This document shows, piece after piece, positions 1 through 9,249 of a stretch of 22,846 nucleotides of DNA. The stretch is from Jimgerdemannia flammicorona (lineage: Eukaryota; Mucoromycota; Endogonomycetes; Endogonales; Endogonaceae): NCBI GenBank assembly GCA_003990745.1, contig RBNI01001361.1, positions 1 through 22,846 on the forward strand. Direction: 5' to 3'. The position numbers were made by a program, and so were the translations under genes. Positions within the stretch are counted from its first letter, which is position 1. The number at the start of each line of letters is the position of its first letter. The notes under the pieces were generated by a model. That model had not been told where the DNA came from. It made no database searches and saw only the letters and a program-made list of their open reading frames with translations.

Positions 1-2000
1 TCCTTTTTTCTTCTGGCCTGTTCTTCGAGAACCTTCTGTTTCCTTTCATAGTGGATCTTCTTGATTCTACCAGTGCATTGGTAGCAATCATTGACATGCT
101 CCATACAGTACATCTTGATTCCATGGGGACAGACTCCTTGTGGTGCATATCCTTCTGCAATCTTCTTGCACCATTCCTCCTCACTCATCCATCCAACTTT
201 CTTCTTTTTCTGCGTGGTTACTATGTAGGCTTCCTCTTGCTCACCTTTTTCTTCCTCCATCTCGGGGAGCACTCCTTTGTTAACATTGATAGGGATTCGC
301 ATCTTTTGTCCTCGGTAGACGATCTGCATCTTCTGTACATTCAGATCGATTATTGCTCTGGCTTTGTGAAGCCACTGGTTGCCAATGAGGATGTCATAGT
401 TGGTTGCATTGGTTACAATCACATCAACCGGGATGGTTGCTCCTCCGAACTTGATGAGAACATCTCAGATCTTTCCCAGAGGGGTGGCTCTTGTGCCATC
501 TGCTGTGACGAATACCAGCTTGGTTGCTTCTTCGATCTCCCATCCTAGGCGGTCTACTGCCTTCTTGCTGAGGAGACATCCTCCTGCTCCTGTATCTATG
601 ATGGCTTCAAAGATTCTATCTTCGATTTGGCAGATTGCATAAGCAGAAGTCTTGCGGTTGTCCTCACTTTCCTCTCCGGAGTCTTCTTGAACATTATTGG
701 CCTCGGTTATCTTCCAACCTTGCTCCTTGGTGGTTTCTGCCAGTCCAAATCTCATTTGCTGCCTGAATGTGGGGATTTCTGCCAGCTGGCCAAAGGTAGT
801 GTTGACTTTTTGTTGGCTGAGATCCTTGAAGATATCATACTTGAAAGTCTTGGTCTTGCGAAGCTTCTTCTCCTTTTCTCCTTCACTTGCTGGAGTGGTT
901 CCTCAGATGATATCTTGGACTGCTTGCTCGAGCTCTATGTCTTGATCCATTTCTTCAGCTTGGCTTTCTGTGGTTGTTTCCATCTGCTTTTCCACTGGGT
1001 TCTTCTTGGGTCTTCCTGGCGGTCTCTTGTAGGGTTCCTTGCGAACATCCTTCTTCGTGGTCTGAGCAGGATAGGCCTCCCATTCCTCATCTGAGTCTCT
1101 GATCTCCTTGAAGGTGATGATGTTGGCTTGCTCCTTATTTCTAGTAGTAGTATTGCTTGGCTGGGCCTTGCACTTGGTTTTACTCATACATTCATATGAG
1201 TAGTGGCCTTCTTCTCCACAGCTGTAGCAGATACCTTTCTTCTTGTCTGAGGTGGCGGCGAACTTCTGAATTGGGCGGCGATCTCTTCCTCTGATTTCCT
1301 TTACCACATCTTCTAGGTGAGCAGTCATTTTGGCAAACTGCTTAGCAAGTTCTTCCATAGGATCACTGTTTCTTTGTTGTTCTGTAGCTCTTGGCTGAGG
1401 TGTGTTTCGATTGATCATAGTGGTAGGGATCACACTGGTTGGCTTGGGTGCTTCGATTCTAATGCCAGTAACTCTTTCCATTGTGTGATCTTGTGGATGT
1501 CTGGCTATCCAATATCGCTGAGCATAGGTGACCTTTTGTGCCAGATCCAGGACTACTGGTGATGAGCGAATGGCCAAGGCTATCTCTGGGTGAACTCCTT
1601 TCATGAAGGTTGCTTCAGCTACTTGGTCTCGGATGGCATCAGCATAATCCGCGAGGATTATCTGATATCGGATTCTTGTGAAGAATGTGTTTGGATCCTC
1701 GCTCATTCCTTGACATGTTGTATTGAGCTGGTCCTTCAGCGCTTGCTTGATCTCATCTGTGTAATAGGTATTCCGGAGCCAGGTCTTCTATGCTATCAGT
1801 ATAGTATCGGCATCATTTCCTGCATGGGTTGCAGCTGTGAATGCTGCTCTTGCAGGTCCTCGTAGGCTGTAGGGCATGAGGGCTACTTGCTGTCCTGTGG
1901 TTAAGGTCCTAACAGCAGCGTACTGCTCGAAATCATCTATGAAGGTGACGATTGACTCATCCGAAGTATATCCGTGGAATACAGGTGGTCTCATGTCCAT
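1..2000 (-). pseudogene. Gag-protease-Pol polyprotein of a Ty3/gypsy-type LTR retrotransposon (5' part, lightly broken)
   Basis: One reading frame runs on the minus strand from ATG at 2000 to the window edge, about 666 codons, and Pol continues outside. It is broken by three in-frame stops: TAG at 1788-1790, TGA at 903-905 and TGA at 465-467. Each is explained by one C:G to T:A change, the two TGAs being likely former CGA arginine codons. From the start come a Gag-like domain (opening MDMRPPVFHGY), a perfect CCHC zinc knuckle CYSCGEEGHYSYEC at 1229-1188, a basic linker, then a retropepsin with catalytic DTGA at 596-585 and the flap-distal motif YDILIGNQWL near 390. Gag and protease share one frame with no frameshift. 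An LTR and primer-binding site lie directly upstream. The family call is solid as an LTR retrotransposon; Ty3/gypsy rather than another class is inferred, because RT lies outside the window. Confidence 0.9.
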
Positions 2001-2082
2001 TTTGTCTGATTGTGTTGTATGAGTTCTTGTGGTAGCGGTTGTTCATTGTTCAGCTTGAAAGTGAGGGATTCGTCTTGAATCA

Positions 2083-2099
2083 CCAGCCAATGGGCACCA
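2083..2099 (-). other. Primer-binding site of the LTR element
   Basis: Three bases inside the LTR edge the minus strand reads TGGTGCCCATTGGCTGG. It begins with TGG, the complement of a tRNA CCA end, as expected for minus-strand priming. The plus strand shows the matching GGGCACCA. The tRNA identity was not assigned. Confidence 0.7.
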
Positions 2100-2102
2100 A
2101 GT

Positions 2103-2575
2103 TGTAACATAGCAGATGCTTAACCTTGTAAGTATGTCGGATTTCTGTATCTTGAATTCTTGATCTTCTTTGACTCCTCGGAGTCCTCGGTATGCAGGGG
2201 TGGGTGAGTTCGAAGTGTATCTGCCTGCAGGCTTACTAGTTCCTTTGCTTTCTCTTTGCTTTGAACTATTTCGATCTGAGGTTTATTCACTCTAAGATAC
2301 TGGGTTATTTATACAAGTTTGCTAACTATGTGATGGCTATGGAGTTACGTGGCTAAGTTATGAGTCATTTAGTAAGTGTCGAGACTTTTCACCATTGTCT
2401 AAATGCTATACTATATCGGGTCATCGATTTCGCAAGTGTCAAAATATTTCGACATTGTCTAAATCGGAGACTTGGTTAACTATAAGGCTATACTATACTG
2501 GGAATCAGATTCAGGTACCGCGATCAAATGTCTAATTCCCCTGATTCATATTACTAATTTGGATTGACCGTCACA
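2103..2575 (-). repeat. 5' LTR of the minus-strand retrotransposon
   Basis: On the minus strand the LTR starts TGTGACGG at 2575 and ends GTTACA at 2103, giving near-inverted TGT...ACA termini and a length of 473 bp. The boundary at 2103 is fixed by the adjoining primer-binding site. The outer boundary rests on the terminal TGTGAC and is less certain, because the second LTR lies outside the window. The LTR holds a TATAAATA box and an imperfect 60-bp direct repeat whose units begin AAGTGTC at 2374 and 2434 and share ATTGTCTAAAT. Confidence 0.7.
2306..2313 (-). promoter_or_regulatory. TATA box of the LTR promoter
   Basis: The minus strand reads TATAAATA here, about 200 bp before the LTR/PBS junction, a plausible place for the U3 promoter. 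An AATAAA on the same strand follows at about 2287-2282 and could be the LTR polyadenylation signal. This is a motif match only. Confidence 0.5.
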
Positions 2576-3716
2576 ATATATTAACCATCATATAGTTATT
2601 ATTATTTATATATTTGTGAGTATATTTTCAAGTTTATAGATTTATATTTATCAGTATATACTGATATATACTTATTTGGTATACTTATCCCTTTATATAA
2701 TTACAGCTAGATTATAGTATCTGATCTTTTACTTTATCAAGAACTTTCAACAAAAGAGAGCATAAGAAAATATATATAAAATTGCTTAGGATAATTAACA
2801 AGATTTATAACTATGTTAATCTACTTAAGATTGAAAAAACAGTGTAAAGATATTGACTCAGATGAAGACAATAAGATAATTAATATCTCTGATATTCTTC
2901 TTTCATTGAACAAGAATGATCTGATCTAAGAGAGAGATAAGTAGAATATAGAACAGAATACATAGTAGGAGAAACTGTTTACAGAAGAAGAAAGTATTTG
3001 TAGAAGAGAAGTATCTGTAGAGAGAAATGTTTACAGGAGAGTTTGTAAATAAAAAAAGAAATAAAATGGTTTTTTTTAGAAATTCAACCTTGTATTCACC
3101 TATTGTTTACAGACTGTTCATATTTATAGAATGTAAGTTCATACTTATATTTAAAGCATTTGTATCTATAGAATATTAGTTCATACTTATATTAAAGAGT
3201 TTATGTCTATAGCAAATGTTTAAATTCATACATATATACATATTTCTATCTGTAAAATATATTTGAGTTTATGATATACTATTGTAAACATACACTAGAA
3301 TTTGTAAATCTCTAATAAATATACTTAGAACTGAATTATTTTTCATAATATTTATAAAATTAGAACTTCTCTTAACTACTATAAGAGTAGAATATGACTG
3401 ATAAGAATAAATCATAAATAGAACCAGTGTATCATACTTCTTTGATACTATCTTTGAATAATTATTAGAAATAATCTATAAACAGAGATGAGCCTATAAT
3501 TGTCTATATGAGTAATAGTGCCTAGGATAAGTTGTTATCAAAGTATATACTATCTTAGTAGCCTAAAGATCAAGAGATAACAGAAACAACAACAAAAGAG
3601 ATAAGTGATGACAAGTTAAAAAGAGATATAGATCCTAGAGTAATTTTCAGAAATTATAAAGAGAATATAAGAGACTGTCTAATAAAGAGTCAAAAAAACT
3701 CAAGAAGAAAAGAGTA
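2576..3716. other. AT-rich stretch, probably ruined 5' end and Gag of the plus-strand relic
   Basis: No open frame survives. Position suggests it held the 5' LTR and most of Gag of the dUTPase-bearing element, but no LTR could be matched to the 3' side by eye. It contains an imperfect tandem repeat of period about 42 bp, with units starting GTTCATACTTATAT at 3137 and 3179, and purine-rich repeats with GTAGA/GAAG words at 2940-3060. Confidence 0.4.
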
Positions 3717-3758
3717 TGTTTTTACTATAAGAAGACTGAACATATGTCCTGTAACTAC
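3717..3758 (+). pseudogene. Gag CCHC zinc knuckle (degenerate)
   Basis: The frame reads CFYYKKTEHMSCNY, which fits C-x2-C-x4-H-x4-C if the second and last cysteines became tyrosine (TGT to TAT, TGC to TAC). Both are G to A changes. This marks the C-terminal end of Gag in the relic and sits directly before the dUTPase-like domain in the same frame. Confidence 0.75.
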
Positions 3759-3849
3759 TCTGATAAGAAAGATAATATAAATAAAGAATTATTCTCATTA
3801 CACACTATTACTATAATAGAAGATAATCTCAAAGAAATCTCTGAGAAGA

Positions 3850-4270
3850 TCAAGGTCAAGAGATTTCACATTATTATAAAAATTCTAGACAAAATACATA
3901 AATCTAATACTAGTTATAACCTCTACTTAAGTATAGAAGTAATTATCAAATCTAGCAAACAAGAAACCATTAGCATAGGTATTGATATAGAAGTTTTCAA
4001 AGAAACCTACATCTATCTTATAGAAAGAAGTAGTCTGGCTAAAGAAGAAAGACTCTATATAGCTGAAGAAGTTATAGACCAAGAATTCAAAGGAGAAATC
4101 AAGGTCCTACTATACAATACTAGATAGAAGCCAGTTGAAATTATATATAGAAAATGAATCACTCAGGTTATTGTTGAAGTAGTATATAATAACCTTGAAG
4201 TAAAAGAAACAAATGAGTTATCACTCTCTAATAGAGAAGAAAAATCTTTCAGATCAATAAAAAAACACTC
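3850..4270 (+). pseudogene. dUTPase domain of the retroelement (degenerate)
   Basis: All five trimeric dUTPase motifs can be followed in order. Motif 1 is SYNLY (family AGYDLY). Motif 2 is ERSSLA (PRSGLA). Motif 3 is EVIDQEFKGEI (GVID-D-RGEV), followed by KVLLYN. Motif 4 is ITQVI after a TGA that may be a former CGA arginine. Motif 5 is NREEKSFRS (RG-GFGS) at about 4234-4260. The first three motifs lie in an uninterrupted frame from 3744 to the TAG at 4125-4127; motifs 4 and 5 continue in the same frame past that stop. The family hydrolyses dUTP to dUMP and keeps uracil out of DNA. Glycines in motifs 2 and 5 are replaced by Ser, Glu or Arg, all reachable by G to A, so the relic is inactive. 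It lies between the zinc knuckle and the protease. Confidence 0.82.
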
Positions 4271-4619
4271 TGTTAAAGCTAAAGAGAAGGTCAATATACA
4301 GAAGATTGTCCATATTGAAGAACCTCAAAATAAGGTCCAGAAATGATATCAGTATATTACTGATGAATATATCTCAGTAGAATAATACCCTTATAGATTT
4401 AAGATATACTACTTTAAGTATATAGGGAAATATACTATATATATCCTCAAATCTAAGAAGTATAAGCTAACTATTCCCAAACAATGAGATGAGAAAATCA
4501 AGAACATTAATGATAAAGATATAGAAGTATAAGATTAGAAAGAAGAAGTTACTCTAGAAACAATTACCACCTGGTAAGAAAGTAATCCTGAATATTATAT
4601 CTATCTATAGAAGGAAATT

Positions 4620-4810
4620 AAAGAAAACCCTATTGAAGTCCTCATCAACAGTAGAGCAAATAAGTACTATCTTAATAAGAAACCTGTTGAAAAATTCAAC
4701 CTCAAGATACAAAGAAATCTAGAAAGAAATATTACTATATTTGAAAATAGAATAACTTAGAAACTCTTCAAAATCTACAAGAATATACTCTTACAACTAA
4801 GAGACTATAC
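4620..4810 (+). pseudogene. Retropepsin-like aspartic protease (degenerate)
   Basis: The frame reads VLINSRANKYYLNKKPVEKF, matching the retroelement protease pattern VLIDSGA followed by a hydrophobic helix. The catalytic aspartate codon at 4647-4649 is AAC (Asn) and the glycine codon at 4653-4655 is AGA (Arg), both consistent with G to A. It is in the same frame as the dUTPase about 350 bp upstream, so the two were probably parts of one polyprotein. The C-terminal half is too altered to follow. Confidence 0.7.
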
Positions 4811-5063
4811 CATGAAGCAAATCTTCTCTCCTAGGACATAATCTTATTCTTAAAAAATTCTAACTTATATAGAAGAATTTCCACATTAACTGACAAATCA
4901 ATATAATCTATTTGAAAAATATCAAGTTATAGCTAGAACAGACTAAGAAGAAAGTAAAATCCAAGTGTAATATTATTTCTACTATCTAAATAAAAAAGTT
5001 AATCTGAAAATCAGAGTAATATATCTATATATATGTATATTATCAAAGAAGTACCAGTAGATA
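4811..5063 (+). other. AT-rich spacer between protease and insert
   Basis: No domain could be recognised. In Ty3/gypsy elements this stretch links protease to RT. It ends at GTACCAGTAGATA (5051-5063), which resembles the sequence just after the A-tail at 5973. Confidence 0.4.
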
Positions 5064-5972
5064 GAGTGCACCATATTAGTCTTTACTGGCAGGGGGTTGA
5101 GAGAGAGATATTATGGGATCTGATAATATAGAGATGGGATCATTTGTTGTTAAGGAGTACTCCACTGATTGACTTCGATATTGGTGATAGAGTGGAGTAC
5201 CAGAGGGGGTTAGAACAGGATATATGGTCTAGTGGCTGGCAGACAGTGGGTATTGGGGGGGAGTGAGACTGAAATGGAATCTGGACCTGAAGTGTAGAGA
5301 TGTAGTATTGGCTGCCACCTAAGTTCTGGGTAGTATGGTGGTGTTTACTGAGAAGGAATGTCATGCTCAACTTTTGCTCAGGCCACCTTATAGAGGGGGG
5401 ACAATTTGAGTATAAGGAGTATTATAATGTAGGACAGGAAGGGGAATTTGTATAGATACCAGAACATTAGCTTAGGGAGTATGAGATACTTAGAGACTTT
5501 TAGTTAACAGTTAGGACTCAACTGGGAGTAGTGAGGAGGGGGGGTTGATGAGCAAGATAGATGGGGAGATTTGAGAGATAGATTGGTAGAGGAGATTGAT
5601 AATGAGTAGCTCATAGTTAGATGGATTTTAGCTATATGGATGGGGCTGGCTAGATACTGGTTGTTTGTTTTTGAGGAGAGGAGGCAACTGAGTTTGAGGG
5701 AATGGCTGGCAAGATGGGAAGGGTTGATGGTTGATGTCCTGATAGATTGGTGACTGAGATGGGATCTGTAGGGAGGTCATCAGTGATACTTAGTAGAGAA
5801 GATTTGTAGGTAGAGTGGGAGGAGGATTATAGTAATAGAGAGTAAGGTAGTCTTCAAGCATGAGAGTGTAGGGGGAGACCCCCTTAGGGGGATTGAATAG
5901 TGGGCTGGGGTACTGTATTTATATTTGATAGACTGATAATAAATGGTAAAGTCTAAGGGAAAAAAAAAAAAA
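5064..5972 (+). mobile_element. A-tailed retroposon-like insert (non-LTR type, family unknown)
   Basis: The base composition changes abruptly from AT-rich to G/T-rich and C-poor on the plus strand. The block ends with AATAAA at 5938-5943 and an A13 run at 5960-5972, as left by target-primed reverse transcription of a polyadenylated RNA. The flanks GTACCAGTAGATA (5051-5063) and GTATCAGTTGATG (5973-5985) match at 10 of 13 bases and may be a decayed target duplication. Plus-strand frames are arginine/tryptophan-rich with many TGG, TAG and TGA codons, as if C to T change hit this strand; no RT or endonuclease motif was found. It interrupts the relic between protease and RT. The opposite orientation cannot be excluded. 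Confidence 0.5.
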
Positions 5973-6109
5973 GTATCAGTTGATGATAATAAAAATAATA
6001 ATAATCTCTCTGAGCTATTGAAGGATAAAGATGATGAGAAAAACAACCTTCAAGAATTACTCAAGAATCTCAAGAACTACAACTCATCTAAGCAGTAGAA
6101 TATAGCATT

Positions 6110-6900
6110 AAAACCACTTCAGAATTAGATTTTCCTTATTGTAGAATTTACTAACTAGCTTAGCCTGAGCTGGAAACTCTCAAGAAATAGCTAGCAGATC
6201 TATCAAACAAAGGCCTCATATGTATGCCTATTGAAATTACTATATAGTATACTAATCTTTTTTATCTATAAAAAGGATAGCAGTCTTCATATATAGATAT
6301 TTATTAAGAACTAATATATACTTTTATAAATTAATAAACTACTTGACTAAGTATATAATACTGAGACCTTTTCACTTATTAATCTTGTATCTGAATATTA
6401 TAAAATTTATATCAAGAAAGAAGATATCTCAAAGATAGTTTTTTAAATAAGATTTAGATATTACAAATTCTGTATGATACTATTTAGCCTCACCAATATA
6501 CTAGCAATCTTTTAGATATTGATAAATGACATATTTCAGAAATACTTTGAAGTATTTATTCTAGTATATCTAGATGATATCCTAGTATACAGTATAAGTA
6601 ATACTATCTACTGATAATATCTATAGATAGTTTTGGATATACTCTATAAAAATAAACTCTTAGTAAGAAAGATAAAATATCATTTTTTTAAGAAAAAAAT
6701 CAAATACTTTGGATATATCATTTTAGTAAATAGTATTACTATTGACCTAAAGAAAACTGAAGAAATCTACAATTAGCCAATACTGAAAACTCTTAAGTCT
6801 CTATAAGGATTCAATAGATTAGCTGAATATTATAGAAAATTTATTCAAGGATTCTCTATAATTGTATCTCTGCTCACAAGTCTTTATAAGAAAGGAACTA
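6110..6900 (+). pseudogene. Reverse transcriptase domain (degenerate)
   Basis: The clearest block is at about 6430-6600. It reads FRYYKFCMILFSLTNILAIF then a helix ending FQKYFEVFILVYLDDILVYS, matching Ty3/gypsy RT (F-Y-VMPFGLTNAPATFQ ... VYLDDILIYS). The catalytic YLDD at 6567-6578 is intact. Upstream, KKDSSLHI near 6270 corresponds to the family motif KKDGSLR. Downstream, the helix before RNase H (FNRLAEYYRKFIQGFS) is visible at about 6810-6855. Several stops and at least one frameshift lie between here and the RNase H part. Confidence 0.85.
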
Positions 6901-6959
6901 ATATCAAAAAAAAAATAAACTGAAGAATATACTATAGTTATAAATACTCTCAAGAGAAT

Positions 6960-7330
6960 GCTGACTGACACACCAATCTTGATCAGCCCAGACTCTATAG
7001 GACTCTTTGTAGTTACTACTGATATTTCAAATATTATCATCAAAACTATTCTAACTCAATTTAATAAGTATGAGAAGAACTATATAATATAAGACAAAGA
7101 ACTCCTTACTATCATCCAATCTCTACAGATATGGAGATATTTTCTCCTCAGCAAGAAATTCACCTTATGAACAGACCATCAAGCCCTTTAATATATATAT
7201 TTAGATATAGTCAATTCTTACAGAAAGACAAATACAATAAATATAGATTTTTATACCCTTTGATGTTAAAATCAAGCACATTTCTAGTACTAAAAATAAA
7301 GTAGCTGATGTATTCTCCCAAAGTACTCAG
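6960..7330 (+). pseudogene. RNase H domain and its tether (degenerate)
   Basis: The frame TDTPILISPD, then LFVVTTDISN, DKELLTIIQSLQIWRYFL and TDHQAL match the Ty3/gypsy RNase H motifs (D-ASD, YDKELLAI, TDHKSL). The three acidic positions in those motifs remain Asp, Glu and Asp, while the conserved second Asp of the first motif reads Asn. A frameshift follows, then KIKHISSTKNKVADVFSQ at 7265-7321 matches the family end motif I-HI-G-NVADALSR. It belongs to the same relic as the RT upstream. Confidence 0.8.
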
Positions 7331-7413
7331 AAGGATGACCTCACAGCAATCAGTGATATTGTTACTAATCTGTTTAAGAAAGACAAGAAGGAGTATACCA
7401 AGGATGCTTATTG

Positions 7414-7540
7414 TGATGAACAGAAGAAGCAATTTATTCATAATACAAAGTAATGCGCTTTTAGGCACTGTGAATAAATAACATACAAATGATATAAACG
7501 AATTGGCATAAAGTCACGTAAATACATAACGACTTATAAT
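7414..7540 (+). repeat. Dispersed segment, second copy at 18957-19083 (inverted)
   Basis: The stretch GAACAGAAGAAGCAATTTAT onwards matches the reverse complement of 18957-19083 over about 125 bp, including ACGAATTGGC-TAAAGTCACGT. Differences are mostly transitions, plus a gap of about 11 bp in one copy. Here it is stop-ridden, whereas the partner reads open. It sits between the RNase H tether and the integrase zinc-binding domain. No terminal inverted repeats were found at its edges, so its type is unknown. Confidence 0.65.
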
Positions 7541-7649
7541 CCAAACAATGCTAATATATAAAAAATTGTCAAAAAAATTCTTAAAGAAGGAAGTAATATT
7601 ATAAAGAAGGTATACAAGAATGTTTCTATCCAAAATGAATACATATACC

Positions 7650-7794
7650 TTGATAATATAAGAATTTTGATTCCTGACATCTCTATTTACTTGCAAATTC
7701 TATAAGAACTATATAATATATCTATAATTAGTTATATGAAATTTAACCAGATATATCAATATATTGCCCAAGACTTCTACTGGTCTAAGATGAC
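7650..7794 (+). pseudogene. Integrase zinc-binding domain, N-terminal part (degenerate)
   Basis: The frame reads YIYLDNIRILIPDIS, then an ILQEL-like segment, and IYQYIAQDFYWSKM. This is the H2C2 zinc-binding region preceding retroelement integrase cores (family pattern LIPD-, H----GH-G--KT, W--M). Both histidine positions read Tyr (CAT to TAT) and the glycine before the second reads Ser. The domain is cut at 7794 by MITE copy 1 and resumes at 8175. Confidence 0.75.
7787..7794 (+). repeat. 8-bp target site duplication of MITE copy 1 (left)
   Basis: AAGATGAC lies directly before the terminal TAGT of the element and is repeated exactly at 8175-8182. Eight-base duplications are the hallmark of hAT transposases. 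Confidence 0.85.
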
Positions 7795-8174
7795 TAGTCT
7801 CAATGAATTGAATCAAAGATTCAATTCAATTCAATTTAAATCAAATCAAAGGTCCAATTCAATTTAAGATTCAATTTGAACTCTATTTTTTGAAATATAA
7901 TAACTTATTGAAAACATATCTAAATTTAATAATCTTTAGCTTGTTAGATTTCTCTATATAGGAGGAATTTAACAAGCTAAAGATCATTAAATTTGGACAT
8001 GTTTTTGTCAAGTTATTACATTTCAAAAAATAGAATTAAAATTGGACACTCAATTCAATTCAAATTTAATTTGATTCAAACTTGATTTGAATTAAAAAAT
8101 CCCCAATTTGATTCAATTCAAATGACTCTCAATTTAATTTAATTCAAATTGATTTGATTTATTTGAGAGCACTA
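7795..8174 (-). mobile_element. Palindromic hAT-type MITE, copy 1
   Basis: A 380-bp element bounded by a perfect 8-bp duplication AAGATGAC. Its right end GAGAGCACTA matches the reverse complement of the TAGTGCTCTC terminus of copy 2; its left end TAGTCTCAA lacks three bases of that terminus. Nearly the whole element is an inverted repeat, with arms meeting near 7950. The central arms include CTTTAGCTTGTTA and TAACAAGCTAAAG. It has no coding capacity, so it needed a transposase from elsewhere. Its internal order is opposite to copy 2. Removing it with one duplication rejoins the integrase zinc-binding reading, so it landed in an existing retroelement. Confidence 0.85.
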
Positions 8175-8182
8175 AAGATGAC
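8175..8182 (+). repeat. 8-bp target site duplication of MITE copy 1 (right)
   Basis: AAGATGAC follows the terminal GAGAGCACTA directly and is identical to 7787-7794. Confidence 0.85.
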
Positions 8183-8780
8183 TGCTAACATTAAGACCTA
8201 TATTATATCTTATAATATCTATTAGAGATATAAGTTTAGTAATTAAGCTTTAGCTAAAATATTATAATCACTACTAATATCTACCCAAAACTGAGACTAT
8301 ATTGGAATGAACTTTATTATTCAGTTGCTAAAAACCAAGAAGAAAAGAGATATAATTATTATCTTCATTGATTATCTCAGCAAGTAGACTTATTTTTTTA
8401 TAACAACTATTACTATAACAGCTTCAGAAATAGCACAAATATTTATTGATAATATATTCCACTTTCATAGATTATTATCAGCAATTGTCTCTGATAGAGA
8501 TGCAAAATTTACAAATAAATACTCTTAAAAGATCTAGGAGTATAACTTAAAATATTCATTATATATTACCTATAAACAGATAATTAAACAGAAAGAACTA
8601 TCTAAACTCTGAAGCAGATACTTAGTATCTACTGTAGCTATAAGTAGAATAATTAGAATGAAAAACTAATCTTAGCTAAATTTATATACAATAATAGCAT
8701 AAGTATATATAAGAACTAAAATAACCTCATTCTATCTAAATTATAGACAATATTCTCAGATCTCTATAACTGTTATATGA

Positions 8781-8788
8781 GCTATAAT
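8781..8788 (+). repeat. 8-bp target site duplication of MITE copy 2 (left)
   Basis: GCTATAAT directly precedes TAGTGCTCTCAA. The right copy, GTTATAAT at 9172-9179, differs by one C to T change. Confidence 0.75.
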
Positions 8789-9171
8789 TAGTGCTCTCAA
8801 ATGAATCAAATCAATTTGAATTTAATTGAATTGAATTGGGGATTTTTTAATTGGAATCAAGTTTAAATTGAATTGAATTCAAATTAAATTAAGGGTCCAA
8901 TTAGAATCCTATTTTTTGAAATATAATAACTTGACAAATACTTATCTAAATTCAATGATCTTTAGCTTGTTAGATTTCCCTATATAAGAGGAATCTAACA
9001 AGCTAAAGATCATTGAATTTGGATATATATTTGTCAAGTTATTATATTTTGAAAAATAGAGTTCAAATTGGACCTCAAATTGAATTAGCCTTTGATTTGA
9101 TTTGAATTAGCCTTTGATTCAATTTGAATCAAATTCAATTGGATCTTTGGTTCGATTTATTGAGAGCACTA
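8789..9171 (+). mobile_element. Palindromic hAT-type MITE, copy 2
   Basis: A 383-bp element with perfect 12-bp terminal inverted repeats TAGTGCTCTCAA (8789-8800) and TTGAGAGCACTA (9160-9171), flanked by an 8-bp duplication with one transition. The centre is a perfect 29-bp inverted repeat: 8948-8976 pairs with 8992-9020 across a 15-base loop. The two halves pair along most of the length. The 8-bp duplication and TAGTG start suggest mobilisation by a hAT transposase. It has no coding capacity. It lies 614 bp from copy 1, in opposite orientation. Confidence 0.88.
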
Positions 9172-9179
9172 GTTATAAT
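9172..9179 (+). repeat. 8-bp target site duplication of MITE copy 2 (right)
   Basis: GTTATAAT follows the terminal AGCACTA and matches 8781-8788 at seven of eight bases. Confidence 0.75.
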
Positions 9180-9249
9180 ATTAGCTATATAAGAAATCAT
9201 GGATACTATATAAGATAATATTTAGTAAGTATGTAATACTCTTATAGAA

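Larger units (their letters stand above)
8175..8788 (+). pseudogene. Integrase: end of zinc-binding domain and DDE core (degenerate)
   Basis: The first codons read KMTANIKTYI then YNICQRYK, where C-x2-C of the zinc-binding motif appears with the first Cys as Tyr. The core follows. FIDYLSK near 8366-8388 holds the first catalytic Asp (family VDRLSKM-HF). IVSDRDAKFTNKY near 8484-8521 holds the second. KQIIKQKEL near 8570-8600 corresponds to HPQTDGQTER with the catalytic Glu retained. A trace of FAYNN, typical of the core end, is at about 8679-8695. Stops interrupt it throughout. The 3' end is cut at 8788 by MITE copy 2. Confidence 0.82.

Noticed and set aside
51..548. 165-residue plus-strand open frame
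   Set aside because: It is antisense to the protease/Pol frame of the minus-strand retrotransposon, which has clear domains.
5140..6046. Minus-strand Ser/Pro-rich frames in the A-tailed insert
   Set aside because: They are likely shadows of the G/T-rich plus strand; the A13 tail and AATAAA favour plus-strand sense, though the opposite cannot be fully excluded.
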